Positions 1-10,913 of a stretch of DNA of 64,000 nt are shown here, piece by piece (position 1 is the stretch's first letter; each line of letters begins with the position of its first letter). The stretch is from Triglochin maritima (Eukaryota; Streptophyta; Magnoliopsida; Alismatales; Juncaginaceae): assembly GCA_963682175.1 (NCBI GenBank), contig OY821784.1, positions 27,447,621 through 27,511,620 on the forward strand, written 5' to 3'. The position numbers were made by a program, and so were the translations under genes. The notes beneath the pieces were generated by a model that saw nothing but the letters and a program-made list of their open reading frames with translations, ran no database searches and was not told the origin of the DNA.

Positions 1-517
1 ATACGTGATAGTGTAAGTACTCACACGCAATGATGCAGAAACCTGAACCGAGGAGAACCAACACACCAAGAAGGTTAGTAGTTTAAAAAAACATCCCTAT
101 AAGAACCTCAATGGCTTTACACAACTTATCAGTTTAGCATATTAAGGTTGTTCATGTCTTTCACGTAAGTCCTTAATTAACTTGCACGGATGGTTACATA
201 GGCTAGGTGTCTGGATGGGAAATACAATGTAAAGTCGGCCTATAGGATTATCGTGTCAAATGATCAAAAAAAGTTGATCCATCTAGTCGTATTGCTAGGT
301 CGAATAATGCATCAATATTCAAATTTTGTAGGTATATCCGCTGAAAACCCTCAGGAGACATCACTCCTCCTTGGCGACAAATAGGTTTAATTGTTGCACG
401 TGCTAAGTGCAACCTTGATTCCTACGAAAGTGAGGTACGATTTTCCCTTTCGTATGTTTTCATTTTTCTCTTTCTTTATTTTGTTTGGGACTAGCAAAAG
501 ATAATTCTTGGGGTATT
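1..517 (+). mobile_element. Ty3/gypsy 3' internal fragment
   Basis: This is non-coding 3' internal sequence of a gypsy element in plus orientation. It matches the reverse complements of 4561-5040 and 48008-48560, including the segment around the CCTCCTTG hairpin (364-386) and the phrase 'gggactagcaaaa' before the LTR. It ends in a purine-rich tract at about 505-516, just before an LTR beginning at 518. The left end lies outside the window. No coding sequence is visible. Confidence 0.7.
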
Positions 518-1533
518 TGATTAGTAGTTTATCATATAGTGCATTCATGTTATATATTTTCTTTATTTTACCTTATATTCGTGATACTCAAGTTGTGTTC
601 CATATATTTCAGGTTTTAGGTAATAAAGAAGAGAAATGAAGCAAAACGAACTCAAATGCAAGAAGCAATGACTGATTTAAAAGTATTTTGCACCTATTTG
701 TAATACTCGAGGACCTAATTGCTAGTTAGAAAGGACCTAATTGAAAACAAATCAGAGGGACCTAATTGTAAAGAAAATATTCTGGTTGCCAAAGTTTGTA
801 ATCTCAACAAGTTGTGGAGTAATTGTACAATTAAGATCAAAGAGGGTTGCGCCAATATACCAAGGGTGCACCACATGTGCTGCAAAGATAACTTAACATG
901 TTGCTCCCGTTTCAGGCGACAGGGTCAACAAGATCCACCAGTAGTGGATTTCCATCCGCTCAAGGCGGATGGTCTGGATCCGTCAACCCTTAAAATTTCC
1001 CAACCTGTTAGGTATTTGAGTAGGAGCACGCTGGACCATTGAGATTGGATTTTCAACCATTAGATCTCATCAAGATTAATCCAGACCTTCTATTCTTCTA
1101 TAAAAAGACTTGTAACTCGTCCATTTTCTCCTCTCCCTCTCCCCCAATAGAATAGGTTTTATTTCTTGTTTTAGTAGTGTAGTGAAGGGGTGGAGAGGAA
1201 GCCATTGTAATATTTCCATCATTACTCAAGTTTTGATTTCATGTTGTTTTATTTTATGTACTTTTATTCCATTTTCTTGGTTAGATTTAGATTTCTTTAC
1301 TTTTTTATGTGTTGTTTTAAGTTGTTGATTTCTTTGTTATTGATATGTTTAGTGAGTAGTCCTTTCCCATTAGGGGGTGGAGGATGATGTGAAGTGTGGA
1401 TGTAGTTGATTTGTGTGTGTGTTTAATCTTAATCTTGGAGTTTCATATGACATGCATTTTGATGGATTTCTACTCTTGCCTTTGATGTGTTAATGATCTT
1501 AATTGATACTTAGCACATGCTTTGGTTAGTAGG

Positions 1534-3081
1534 TGATTGACATCGTATCATGCATATATTTGTGTCTTATATCCATTATCTTCAACCTAAACAATGCTAC
1601 GTAACGAGTTTTATGTTTGAGTTTCTGGAATAAACAGGATTGAGGAGAGGAGACATAAAAGGACCTAAAAGCAAGAAAAATGACTAAGTTGCAAGACTTA
1701 TGGACTAAGATGCACAAGAGAGGGACCCGAATATAAAACCAAAGGGTCATTGAGCAAATGAAGGAACTCCACACCATCATGAGGAGTATTTTGGCAATTC
1801 GATTCAGGACTGAGCTCCAACAACCGACTTGGATGCATCACACATAAATAAATCGAGCCAGACAACCACACACAAAAACCTGACCTGATCCAAAGCATAT
1901 AGACTGCCAATTGGCGGTCTATTTTGCTCCAAATCCGATAAGTTTTAGTCGGGTCATGTATTAGGGTGTTTTATGTCTAATTTTGGTGGTGTATTAGTCC
2001 CATATCGGGGGATTGTCCCCGATTGCCTTTTCTATGGCTATAAATAAAACTCCTCCTACCTTGTATTCCACCCATTGCTTTGTGGCATTCTCTCTACATG
2101 GAGTAAAAGTCTTGAAGCAAAAACTCAAGGTGGAGAAGAATGTCACTTGCAATGTGAGTCATGTTAATAAAATAATTCTTTCTTATTTACTATTAATATT
2201 GTCTTGACTTTTAATTCTTGCATGCTTCTTTAGTTTAATTTCCTTTCATTTAGCTTCTTTAATATTTCTTCTTTGCTTAGTTTAATTGCCTTTCATTAGA
2301 AAGTTTTGTTTTGTTAATGTAGTTTGTAGTGTAATGATTAGTGAGTAGTTCCATCCCCATTTTGGGGTGGAGAAATATGTGATGTGATTATGTGATGTAT
2401 TAGGTGTGTGTTATCTTAATCCTTTGAATCTTACATGATTTCCATAACCATCTAATGGGATTTCACTCTTGTCGTTGATATGCTAATGCTCTTGAATGAA
2501 GCTTAGCATATGATTAGATTATAGGACCTATTTTATGGGGAATGATGAGGTGAGGATATGGATGGAATTTATAAAGGAAACATGACTTGTAGTTGCATGT
2601 ACTCTTGTTGTCTTTACCTTGGTTAATGTCTTGTATGTTTTAATGATTGTGTAAATCTTATTTCATGTGGAGGCATATTAGGGTTTGGTTTTTATACATT
2701 AGTTCATTTAGCTTCATTCCAATTATTGTCTTGTATGTTTTAATGATAATGTGTTATCTTATTTCATGTGGAGGAAAAGTTGGATTTAGTTTTATGATTT
2801 TCATGCACTTCATGTTGTGATGAGCACAATTGAACACACACACATACGCATATTTTTGTATTCACACTCTTTGTTTATCCCCTATGGGTTTTAGTTTTAT
2901 TTTTGATTTTTCAATTCCTTTCGCATTCTAGAGTAGTTTCGATCATAACTCATTTCTCTCCTTTCTTTCCCACTCACCTTCAAACTAACCATAGTCGACA
3001 CACCTCCCTGTGGATCGACCCGTATTTGCTACCACTTCAACGCGACCGTGCACTTGCGGTTATTTTAAAACGTAACAATCA
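1534..3081 (+). mobile_element. solo gypsy LTR with 5-bp TSD GTAGG
   Basis: The 1548-bp LTR starts TGATTGACATC and ends CGTAACAATCA. It is flanked by GTAGG at 1529-1533 and 3082-3086. Its 3' end carries the family signature 'gtgcacttgcggtta', the reverse complement of the 'taaccgcaagtgcac' seen at 46497 and 51288. With no internal region and a perfect TSD, it is a solo LTR left by intra-element recombination, nested in an older LTR. Confidence 0.9.
1901..2045 (+). promoter_or_regulatory. LTR core promoter: inverted repeat plus TATA
   Basis: AGACTGCCAATTGGCGGTCT (1901-1920, one arm mismatch) lies 118 nt upstream of TATAAAT (2039-2045). The same inverted repeat and spacing occur in the other LTRs of this family. 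Confidence 0.6.
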
Positions 3082-3299
3082 GTAGGCCTACTTGATGGGG
3101 AATGACAATGTGAGGATAAGATTTGAGTGGATAAAGAGATAATGATGCCATGTGGAAGCATGTCGCCTTGTTGGTCTTATCTTGATTGATGTCTGGTATG
3201 CTTAAATGATGGTGATAAATCTTAATTCATGTGGAGACGTAGTTGGGATTATGGTCATTATGGATTTCTATATTCTGCATATCATTATGAGCTTAATCG

Positions 3300-3817
3300 A
3301 ACCCTGGCCCTGGGAGAATTACACACCAATTAGAAAAAAATGAAAAAAATAAGAACACAAAAAAAGGAAATGGTAATGAAAATAAGAACCTTAACGGACT
3401 TAACACTTTATATCACTAGATGATGTTAAGGTTGCTCATGTCTTTCACTTAAGTCCTTAAGTAACTTGCACGAATGATTCATTTGGCTAGGTGTGTGGAA
3501 TGAATACATATAGAGAGTGAACCCGTAGAATTACCGTGTCCAATGATCGACAAAAAAAGGTCCAACAAGTCGTGTTGCTAGATTGAATAATGCATCAATG
3601 TTCCAATTTTGTGGGTATATCCGCTGAAAACCCTCGGGAGACAACACTCCTCCTTGGCGATAAGGAGGTTTAATGGCTTTTTGCACACACTAAGTGCAAC
3701 CGTGATTCCTGCGAAAGTGAGTTAGGATTTCCCTATTTTGCGTATGTTTTTCCTTTCTTTCATTTTTCTCTTTCTTTGTTTTGCTCGGGACTAGCAAAAA
3801 CTAGGTGTAGGGTTATT
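3300..3817 (+). mobile_element. gypsy 3' internal fragment
   Basis: A second plus-oriented copy of the 3' internal region, similar to 60-517. It includes the hairpin at 3649-3668, 'gctcgggactagcaaaaac' and a purine-rich tract ending at 3817. It leads directly into the LTR at 3818. It is non-coding. Confidence 0.7.
3649..3668 (+). other. conserved GNRA-loop hairpin
   Basis: Sense strand reads CCTCCTTG, loop GCGA, TAAGGAGG. One G-T pair would be a G-U wobble in RNA. It is one of five copies in the window. Confidence 0.6.
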
Positions 3818-4560
3818 TGATTGACATCATATCATGCATATATTCATGTCTTATATCCTCTATTTTGAACCAAAGCAATGCTACGTAACGAGATTTATGT
3901 TTAAGTTTCAGGAATAAACATGTTTGAGAAGAAGAGACACACAAGGACCTGAACGCAAGAAAAAGAACAAATTTGTGAGGCTTATGGATTGATATGCAAG
4001 AGGGAAGGACCCGGTTGTAAACCAAAAGGACCAATAAGCAAATCAACAAACTCCACACCCTCATGAGGAGTATTTTGGCAATTGGATTCGAGTCTTGACA
4101 CACACAACCAATTCGGGTGCACCCCAAGAGAAGAAATGAAGCCACTCAGACGTTAAATGAAAACGGGTCGGATCGGAGCACTCCAGACCGCCAATTGGTG
4201 GTTGGATATGTGCCATATCCAATTAGACTTAGCCGGGTATTGTATTAGTGTGTTTAGGTCCATTTATAGTATGATGTTCGTCCCACATCGGGAGAGTGTT
4301 CTCGATTACCTTTTTCTATGACTATAAATAGAACTCTTCCTCCTCCATTGTAATGTACCCATTGCTTGGTGGTCATTCTCTCTACTTGGAGTAAGCCTTG
4401 GAGCAAAACTCAAGTGGAGAAGAATACTACTTGTAATGTGAGTCATGTAAATAAAATAATTCTTCTAGTTTTATCTTCATGTTGTCTCTTTTAATTCTTG
4501 CATGCTTAGCTTAATTTTGTTTTATCTTAATAAAATTAATTAGATTGTTTCCTTTTCTTA
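3818..4560 (+). mobile_element. gypsy LTR, 3' truncated
   Basis: Begins TGATTGACATCATATC directly after the purine-rich tract and is collinear with the first half of the solo LTR 1534-3081. It breaks off near 4560, where sequence in the opposite orientation starts. An inverted repeat (4185-4204, decayed right arm) lies 118 nt before TATAAATA at 4323-4330. Confidence 0.75.
4185..4330 (+). promoter_or_regulatory. LTR inverted repeat plus TATA
   Basis: AGACCGCCAATTGGTGGTTG at 4185-4204, then a 118-nt gap, then TATAAATA at 4323-4330. Confidence 0.55.
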
Positions 4561-4630
4561 ATATAGAAATTCTAACTCACTTTTGTAGGAATCACGGTTG
4601 CATTTAACACGTGCAACAAGCTGTTAAACA

Positions 4631-4650
4631 TCCTTGTCGCCAAGGAGGAG
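4631..4650 (-). other. conserved GNRA-loop hairpin
   Basis: On the minus (sense) strand it reads CCTCCTTG, loop GCGA, CAAGGA, so the lower stem is shortened. Confidence 0.5.
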
Positions 4651-6070
4651 GAGTGGTGTCTCCAGAGGGTTTTCAGCGGATATACCCACAAAATCCGAAC
4701 ATTGGTGCATTATTCAACCTAGCAACACGACTCGATAGACCTACTTTTGTCGATCATTGGATACGGTAATAGTACGGGCCAACTCTATATATGTATTCTG
4801 TCCACACACCTAGCCTAATGAATCATTCGTGCAAGTTAATTATGGACATAAGTGAAAGACATGGGCAACCTTAACATCCTCAAGTGATACAAAGTGTAAA
4901 GTTCATTAAGGTTTTTATTTGTATTACTCTTTTTCTTTCTTTTTTTCTCCATTTTTCATTTTTTACTAGTTTGTGTTTTACTCTCATAGGGTCAGGTTTC
5001 GTGCATCATTGTCTGTGAGGACTTACACTATCATATACACATTCCCCCAAATCTCCACATAGGGCCACCCTACCATCCGTGTAACGGGAGTTCAGTCGGT
5101 GCATCCCAAGTCAGATGACTTGAAAGCACCAGGTACTTAGTCCCCTCGGACCTAATTTCCCGAGTGATAGGAGTCGTGCGAGAAGAGAGAACGCCCTACT
5201 CATTTATTTCTTATCTACACATGAACCAAAACTCCTACACTTAAGGTTTCACAACAATAGTTTAAGGGTCCCAGACTACGACAAACTTCCTTATACTAAC
5301 CGACACGAATTATTCAACTCACTAGGTTCAGGGTGGACTTCTTTATTTGTTTGAGTATTGAAACCCTATGATTAATCTCCCTCCGAGAGAAACCCGGGGT
5401 GCATCCTTACGACTAGATAAGACCTAAAGTCGGTGTACTAGATATCAAATCCATCATGTTCAAGTAAATTATGAAAGCTTCCTTTTTACTTTGCCTCTCA
5501 ACGGTTTGGCACATGCTAAACACACGCAAAACTCACAAAACATTTTCTTTCGCAAACACATGAAGATTTTAAAAGAAATGGAAAAATTAAAGCACTTAGC
5601 AAGAAAAAGAAGGCAAGTCACCCAATGATCATGACAAGCAGATATGTCGATATTAAATGCAACACACTAACATGACCCTAACAATGCAAACAAAATAAAA
5701 CAAAAAACAAAGTGAAAAAGACTTGACTCCATATATATACAAATGTAAACCACTCCCCACTTACTTCATACATTGTCGTCAATGTATGCAAACATGATAT
5801 GACATGAATTTTGCATGACAAAGTAAAAGATGTCACTAAACCTTGAAGCACAAGGAAATTTTCATGGTCATGTTGATTGACACAAGCTCGAATTCTCCTT
5901 AAAACCTGTGAGAGACTTAAGAAGAGAGACAAATACGAGAAACAAATAGGGCCAAATACACAAGGGTTGGAGCCCACAACAAACTATGCTAACTCTTGGA
6001 GTCTTTTCTTTTTATTTATTTATTTTTTCAAATGTAACTATGTACAAAAATGAGTTCTCATCTTCATTTG

Positions 6071-6388
6071 TCAAGGGACATCTAATGGGAACCCGCCATC
6101 TCTCGAGCTAGAAATGCAACTACATGGGCTCGCAACATAAGAAACAAGAGGATTGTTAAGAGGTTTATGAACCAAAGATGGCGGATCATGCCTCTCAAAA
6201 CTAGGGTCAGTGAAAGGGAATGGAAATAAAGATGTTTCCACTCCACGACAGAGTTGCGGGTCATGAATGTATACCCTCCAACCAATATTTGGGCGCACCG
6301 GGATCATTTCATCCACACAAGGTGACACCCTGGACTTATTACCCAGATAGTGAAGTCCAAAAACAAAAAATAAACACAAGGAAGTCAC
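6071..6388 (-). pseudogene. unknown frame downstream of protease
   Basis: A 105-codon open frame that I do not recognise. It matters because its middle, with GWRV then I.D, a later ET.L.P.P and an ER, matches the C-terminal third of the open frame at 49674-50516 in another gypsy element. Both lie in the same place and orientation, 3' of gag/protease. Conservation between two diverged copies suggests a real coding segment of this family, possibly the protease C-terminal extension or an extra ORF. No domain can be named. This copy has no intact link to the upstream frame. Confidence 0.4.
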
Positions 6389-6397
6389 TAGAAATGG

Positions 6398-7727
6398 TCA
6401 CCCCAAAATAACAGGAATTTTTCCAAGTGGGTTTGGCACAGGTTCAGTATCCAAAACAAAGAAATCGACTGGATAAATGAACTCTCCCACTTTGATCAGA
6501 TCTTCTTCCACCATGCCCCTCGGTTTCTTCATAGACCTATCAGCCAATTGAAGAGTGGTTTTTTGTCTATTTGAGGTCTCCAAGACCGAGGTGGACGTAG
6601 ACCGAATATGGTAGAAGATTAACAGATGCACCAAGGTCCAATAAAGCTCGATGTATTGACACATCACCAATCACACAAGAAATAGTAGGACAACCAGGGT
6701 CCTTGTATTTGACTTGTGTGGGTTGTGCCAACAATGAAATCACGTTAGGCGTAGAAAAACTTTCTTGGGAACATTGATTTTCCTCTTCTCGATGCATAAA
6801 TTCTTGAGAACTTTGGCATAAGGTGGCATTTGCCGAATCACCTCCAACAGAGGAATGTTCACCTTAACTTGCCGAAAGATCTCAAGCATTTTGTCATGCT
6901 GATCAGAAGTTTTCTTTTTAAGGCGCTCAGGGAATGGCGCCTTCACGGCATAAGGGTTTTTCGAAGGAACCTCAGAATTCTGGTCCATAGAAACATGAGT
7001 GGAGACTTCAGAATCTGATTCCTTCGACACAAGATGAGACAATGGGACCTCAGGGTTCGGCCCCATTATCAAAATAAATGTAAAAGGAACCTCAGGAATA
7101 GACTCCTTCCTGGAAGTATTTGTTGAGGGAACCTCAGGATCCAGCTTCCTCATAGATGTGGGTATCACCGCAGGTCTGGTGACACCAAGAGATTGTGATT
7201 GCAAGGAAGACAACCATATTTGGTTGTTCACCTCCTTAGCAGACCTCAAAGCATGAATGTGGGGGTTTGTAGGTTGCCAATGGGCGTGGAGGTTGATAAG
7301 GTGGAGGTTGAACGTGCGAGCTCTGACCGTTGCCCCCACTAGGCCCCCAAGAGAAGTTATGGTTGTTTCGCCATCCCGGGTTGTAGGAGTGATTGTACGG
7401 GTCGTTACAAGGCCTTTGTTGATACATTGCATTTGCATGCTCGGTATCACTTGGAGCGTAAGCACATTCTAAGTCGTTATGTCCCGTAAGTCCACACCTA
7501 CTACATGCAAGAGTAGCGACCTGAGCTACAGGAGCTCGGTCCAACTCTAAACTCTCAATCCTTCGCATGAGAGCAGTCATTTTTGCCTCAGACGCGATAA
7601 TTGACTCAACTTGATATGATCTAGCTCGACCAGAAGACCTTGTGGCTAGTGGTTCTCTCATGGTGTCTCATTAAAAGGTACGTTCAGCCATTAATTCAAA
7701 GGTGTCACATGCCTCATCGATGGTTTT
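6398..7727 (-). pseudogene. gag-protease relic (gypsy)
   Basis: Reading leftward: a gag segment with EACDTFELMAER (about 7720-7680), then the CCHC zinc knuckle CSRCGLTGHNDLEC (about 7509-7468), a Pro/Asn-rich linker, a conserved KVNIPLLEVIRQMPPYAK segment, and an aspartic protease with LLDLGASVNLLPYSVY near 6640 and a D/G-rich core continuing to 6398 (IPVILG). The DLGAS form of the protease site is typical of Tat/Athila-type plant gypsy elements. Stops and at least one frameshift separate the pieces (7236-7661, 6740-7465, 6567-6797, 6398-6670). The gag N-terminus is missing and no reverse transcriptase follows. Dead copy. Confidence 0.75.
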
Positions 7728-8039
7728 CAAGTGTTGTGTATCCTACACTTAGATTCTACACTAGCTTCTACTTGTATGCCATACAAACTATACTTGTTCC
7801 TAACTGAAATGAAGACTCACTCACACACACATACCTACACACCTCCACTCCATGGGGGTTTAGTTTAATTGTTAGTTCATTCTTAGTTTAGTGTGGTTAG
7901 CATAATCAACAACTTCTTCTCCCTTTTTCCCACATGATTTCTGAAGAACCAAAGTTGACACACCTCCTCGTGGACATGACCCGTATATGTCACGACATCA
8001 CCGATGTCGTGCACTTGCGGTAATATAAACGATCAATCA
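7728..8039 (+). mobile_element. gypsy LTR 3' end
   Basis: Only the last 0.3 kb of an LTR is present, including 'gtgcacttgcggtaatataaac' and the terminal CAATCA. It abuts the minus-strand gag relic on the left and a primer-binding site on the right, so it is the right end of a 5' LTR of a plus-oriented element. Confidence 0.7.
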
Positions 8040-8045
8040 AGTTTT

Positions 8046-8065
8046 TGACGTAGTTGTCGGGGAGG
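8046..8065 (+). other. primer-binding site, tRNA-Asp type
   Basis: TGACGTAGTTGTCGGGGAGG, 6 nt after the LTR. It resembles the complement of the plant tRNA-Asp(GTC) 3' end (TGGCGCCGTTGCCGGGGATC) with several substitutions. Confidence 0.55.
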
Positions 8066-9127
8066 TGTTTTGTCCTGACTCTGGTTTGGACGATTCGAGT
8101 GGTTTAATCTTTTGTGTTTAGTTTGTTTTTGTATCACATACATTGAAGCATCAAGGGGACACACCAGGAGAAATTCTGAGCAGAGATCAGCCATTGGGAC
8201 CGCCAATTGGCATCCTAGTGAGTTTATTTTGCATGTTGTGACCTATATTTTTCTCCCAGATCAATCAATTTCCCTTCTTAAGACAACTTGGATCATAAAA
8301 CTCAAAGCAAAAGATTAGACTAATTATCATCTAGGTCATGCATCACTTGTAGACCTCGCATGCACATTGTCTTTCAATTGCTTTAAATTCCTGTTGTCGA
8401 TTGTTGGCATGAGGTACGTGCACCCATTCTTTCATTCATGCATGGTTAGAGCATGCATTAGTTAGTAGGATTGCATTGCAACAAGAGTGAGGTGAGCCTT
8501 TTTTTGGAGAGTTGATTGTTAGATTAAGACTCAAAACGCTACTAAGGAGGGGTTGTCCCATACAAGATAAGGTGGAGAATTTCATCACCCTTTCTTTTGC
8601 CCCAAAAATCACTCTTAATCAAAGCCTTAATTGTAAAAGCAAGTAAACATTGGCCCTAAGGATTTTCGGATGCTCTAGGAGAGTGATCGAGTTGAGACCG
8701 TCATGACATGATCGATGTTGCCTGCCTTGTCGATAGTAGGAGGTACTGGATCTTCAAATCTAGTATCACTTGCTGGGCATTGTGGTCTTCGTTGTAGGGA
8801 GGTGAGGCGTGTCGAGAGTAGTGATCTCAAAGTTAGGCGTCGTCTAGCCTAAGGACTTATAGCCATAAGTTGTTTGAGCCTTGTTTGCTTGTGTGCTTCT
8901 ACCTTCTCCCACTACCCACGCTAGCTCTAGGGATTCTTCCTTTCTCATCTGAGTCTTCTCCTCTTCTATATTCTTCGTTATAGTCTCCTCCTCTGATTAC
9001 ACCTTCTGTTGTGTGTTGTTTTAGAGTCGAGTTGAGTGTTTTATGCGAGCTTGGGCTCGTTCTGGTGAGAGCGCTAGACTTGAGAGAGTGCATTTGTCTG
9101 AGATGGACGGTCTATGTGATTGCCCAT
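8066..9127 (+). mobile_element. gypsy 5' leader
   Basis: Untranslated leader between the primer-binding site and gag. It contains an inverted repeat GGGACCGCCAATTGGCATCC starting at 8196, 156 nt from the LTR edge. Frames at 8112 and 8899-9310 are not convincing genes. Confidence 0.5.
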
Positions 9128-9838
9128 CTCCGCCTTGAGCTCCTTTGGAGCGTGAGGCCGAGTCGTCTCGTAGAGATGGGGGAGACCAGGGTCCATACAT
9201 GGATTACCTCGGTCCACTCCCACCACTACGTAGACCTCTTTCTCCTCCTCCTACTCAGGAGGAAGAGAGATTCGGTCAGGATCGAGTTCTTGGTTCACCA
9301 CCACCTTTAGCTCGACGAGATACATCGATGACTTTGTAGGAGCAGACCCATCCTGTTCGGGCCGCACAACCTTCTTGCATAGTTCTTCCACCAGCTTGCG
9401 GGAACAACTATGAACAGAAACCTCAATATGTGAGCATGTTTCCTACCTTCACTGCTAATAAGAAAGATCCGTATATTTTTATACGTGAATTCGAGGAGGT
9501 ATGCTCCATGTTTTCAAGCTTCAATAGCTTGACGAGGATTCAGTCTGGTTGAGGATGATTTATTTCGCGCTGAAGGATAACACGAAGAAATGGATATACA
9601 GCCTCTTGGCGAGCTCTATTCAGTCTTGGGAGGACTTTGTGACGATACTGCACCAGATACATCAAATGTATCAGACTGAGACCGAATCTTTTCATGATTT
9701 CTTTTAGAGGTTCAAGGACCTTCTCCAGCAGTGCCCTCATATTGGACTTGAGTTATGGCAGTTGTGCGAGATTGTTTATGAGGGCCTCAACTACAACACA
9801 CGTACATTGTTGGCGTCGATGTGTCAGGGTGATTTCCA
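9128..9838 (+). pseudogene. gypsy gag N-terminal half, degenerate
   Basis: In plus-strand frames one reads AQPSCIV, YVSMFPTFTANKKDPYIF, REFEEVCSM, KDNTKKWIYSLL and LWQLCEIVYEGLN. These align with the minus-strand gag at 20571-19741 (AQPSCIV, YMSMLPKFTSREDPYLF, REFEEICSLM, LWQ/IWQLCQIVYEGL). This is the retrotransposon gag domain. Several in-frame stops (for example after DTSMTL and inside the IQSG segment) and a frameshift break it. It ends abruptly at about 9838, where an LTR in the other orientation begins, so zinc knuckle and protease are missing. Confidence 0.7.
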
Positions 9839-10913
9839 AAAGGGAAACCATGAACATGCATATCACATAAAGTTGAGGTTGATTTTAGATTATCAAGCAT
9901 GCAATAAGTACCTAGTGTGGCCATTAGAGCATTAATCAATCCTACATACAACCTAAATCATTCATGTGAATGTGCACCAAACATGGATCCACGCATAATA
10001 AGTCATTCCCATCAAACCATTACAAGCAACAAGATAAACTCTAAAGCTAGCATTAGATAAGTACCTAGCGTGGACATTATCTCATCTAATACAAGTTTAA
10101 GCATGCTAGAAGTATAGATCTACATTAATCATATAAAATGGCACAAATAAAAGATCTCGTCACTAGCACATAATCTACATAACCTCCACCACCAAAGTAG
10201 GATGAAACTACTCACTACTCATCAAGAAAAATGAAATTAAACTAAGCATGCAAGAATTGAAAAGAGACAATATAAAACTAACAAAACTTTATTTATTACT
10301 CACTCATATTACAAGTAGCCTCTCTCCACCAGAGTTTTGCTCCAAGGCTTTACTCCTAGTAGAGAGGATGGCCACCAAAAAAGGAGATGGATTACAAAGG
10401 AGGAGAAAGAGTTCTATTTATAGCCATAGAAAAAGGTAACCCGGGATAATCCTCCGGTATGGGACTAAACACATACCAAATATAGCATAAAACACTATAA
10501 TACACATCTGATAGAAGACAGGTCGGATCCAGAGCTAAATAGACCGCCAATTAGCGGTCTGAATCTCCGGGATCCGACCCAATTTTGTCTGACTTGTTTG
10601 TAGCTTCGTTTCTTTTTCTGGAGTGTACCCTAATTGGTTGTGTGAGTTGCAACCCAAATCCAATTGCCAAAATACTCCTCATGAAGGTGTGGAGTGATTG
10701 ATTGTGCTAATTAGTCATTTTGGTTTTACATCTGGGTCCTTCTCTCTTGCACTCAGTCCATAAGTCTTGCAACTTGGTCATTTTCCTTGCTTTTAAGTCC
10801 TTTTTGAACCTGTTTATTCATGAAACATAAACATAAAACTAGTTACGTAGCATTGCTTAGGCTAAACAAAAAGGATATAAGACACAAATATATGCATGTT
10901 ATGATGTCAATCA
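9839..10913 (-). mobile_element. gypsy LTR, minus orientation, truncated
   Basis: The right boundary is the LTR 5' end (ATGATGTCAATCA at 10913). The left side lacks the usual 'taaccgcaagtgcac' end, so about a quarter of the LTR is gone. It contains the inverted repeat (10541-10560) and TATA box of the family. It abuts chromovirus pol on the right without an identifiable TSD. Confidence 0.7.
10415..10560 (-). promoter_or_regulatory. LTR inverted repeat plus TATA
   Basis: AGACCGCCAATTAGCGGTCT at 10541-10560 and, 118 nt downstream on the minus strand, TATAAATA at 10422-10415. Confidence 0.6.

Larger units (their letters stand above)
518..3299 (+). mobile_element. gypsy LTR, interrupted by a solo LTR
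   Basis: An older LTR of the same superfamily begins TGATTAG right after the purine-rich tract. It has a TATA-like ctataaaaag near 1099 and is split at 1533/3082 by the solo LTR 1534-3081. The remainder (3082-3299) stops abruptly where another 3' internal region begins (reverse complement of 'gggtcagg'), so its 3' end is missing. A 107-residue reading frame at 719 starts with TTG and is not considered a gene. Confidence 0.6.
4561..7727 (-). mobile_element. gypsy internal region, minus orientation
   Basis: Collinear with 48060-49560 of the intact element 46477-52800 and, for gag-protease, with 18000-20571. Reading on the minus strand it holds gag (from about 7727), zinc knuckle, protease, an unknown downstream frame (6071-6388), then about 1.5 kb of non-coding 3' sequence ending in the hairpin at 4631-4650. 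No LTR of matching orientation remains at either end, so this is a fragment. Confidence 0.75.

Noticed and set aside
6220..7472. Plus-strand frames at 6220, 6830 and 7257
   Set aside because: They are shadows of the minus-strand gag-protease relic.
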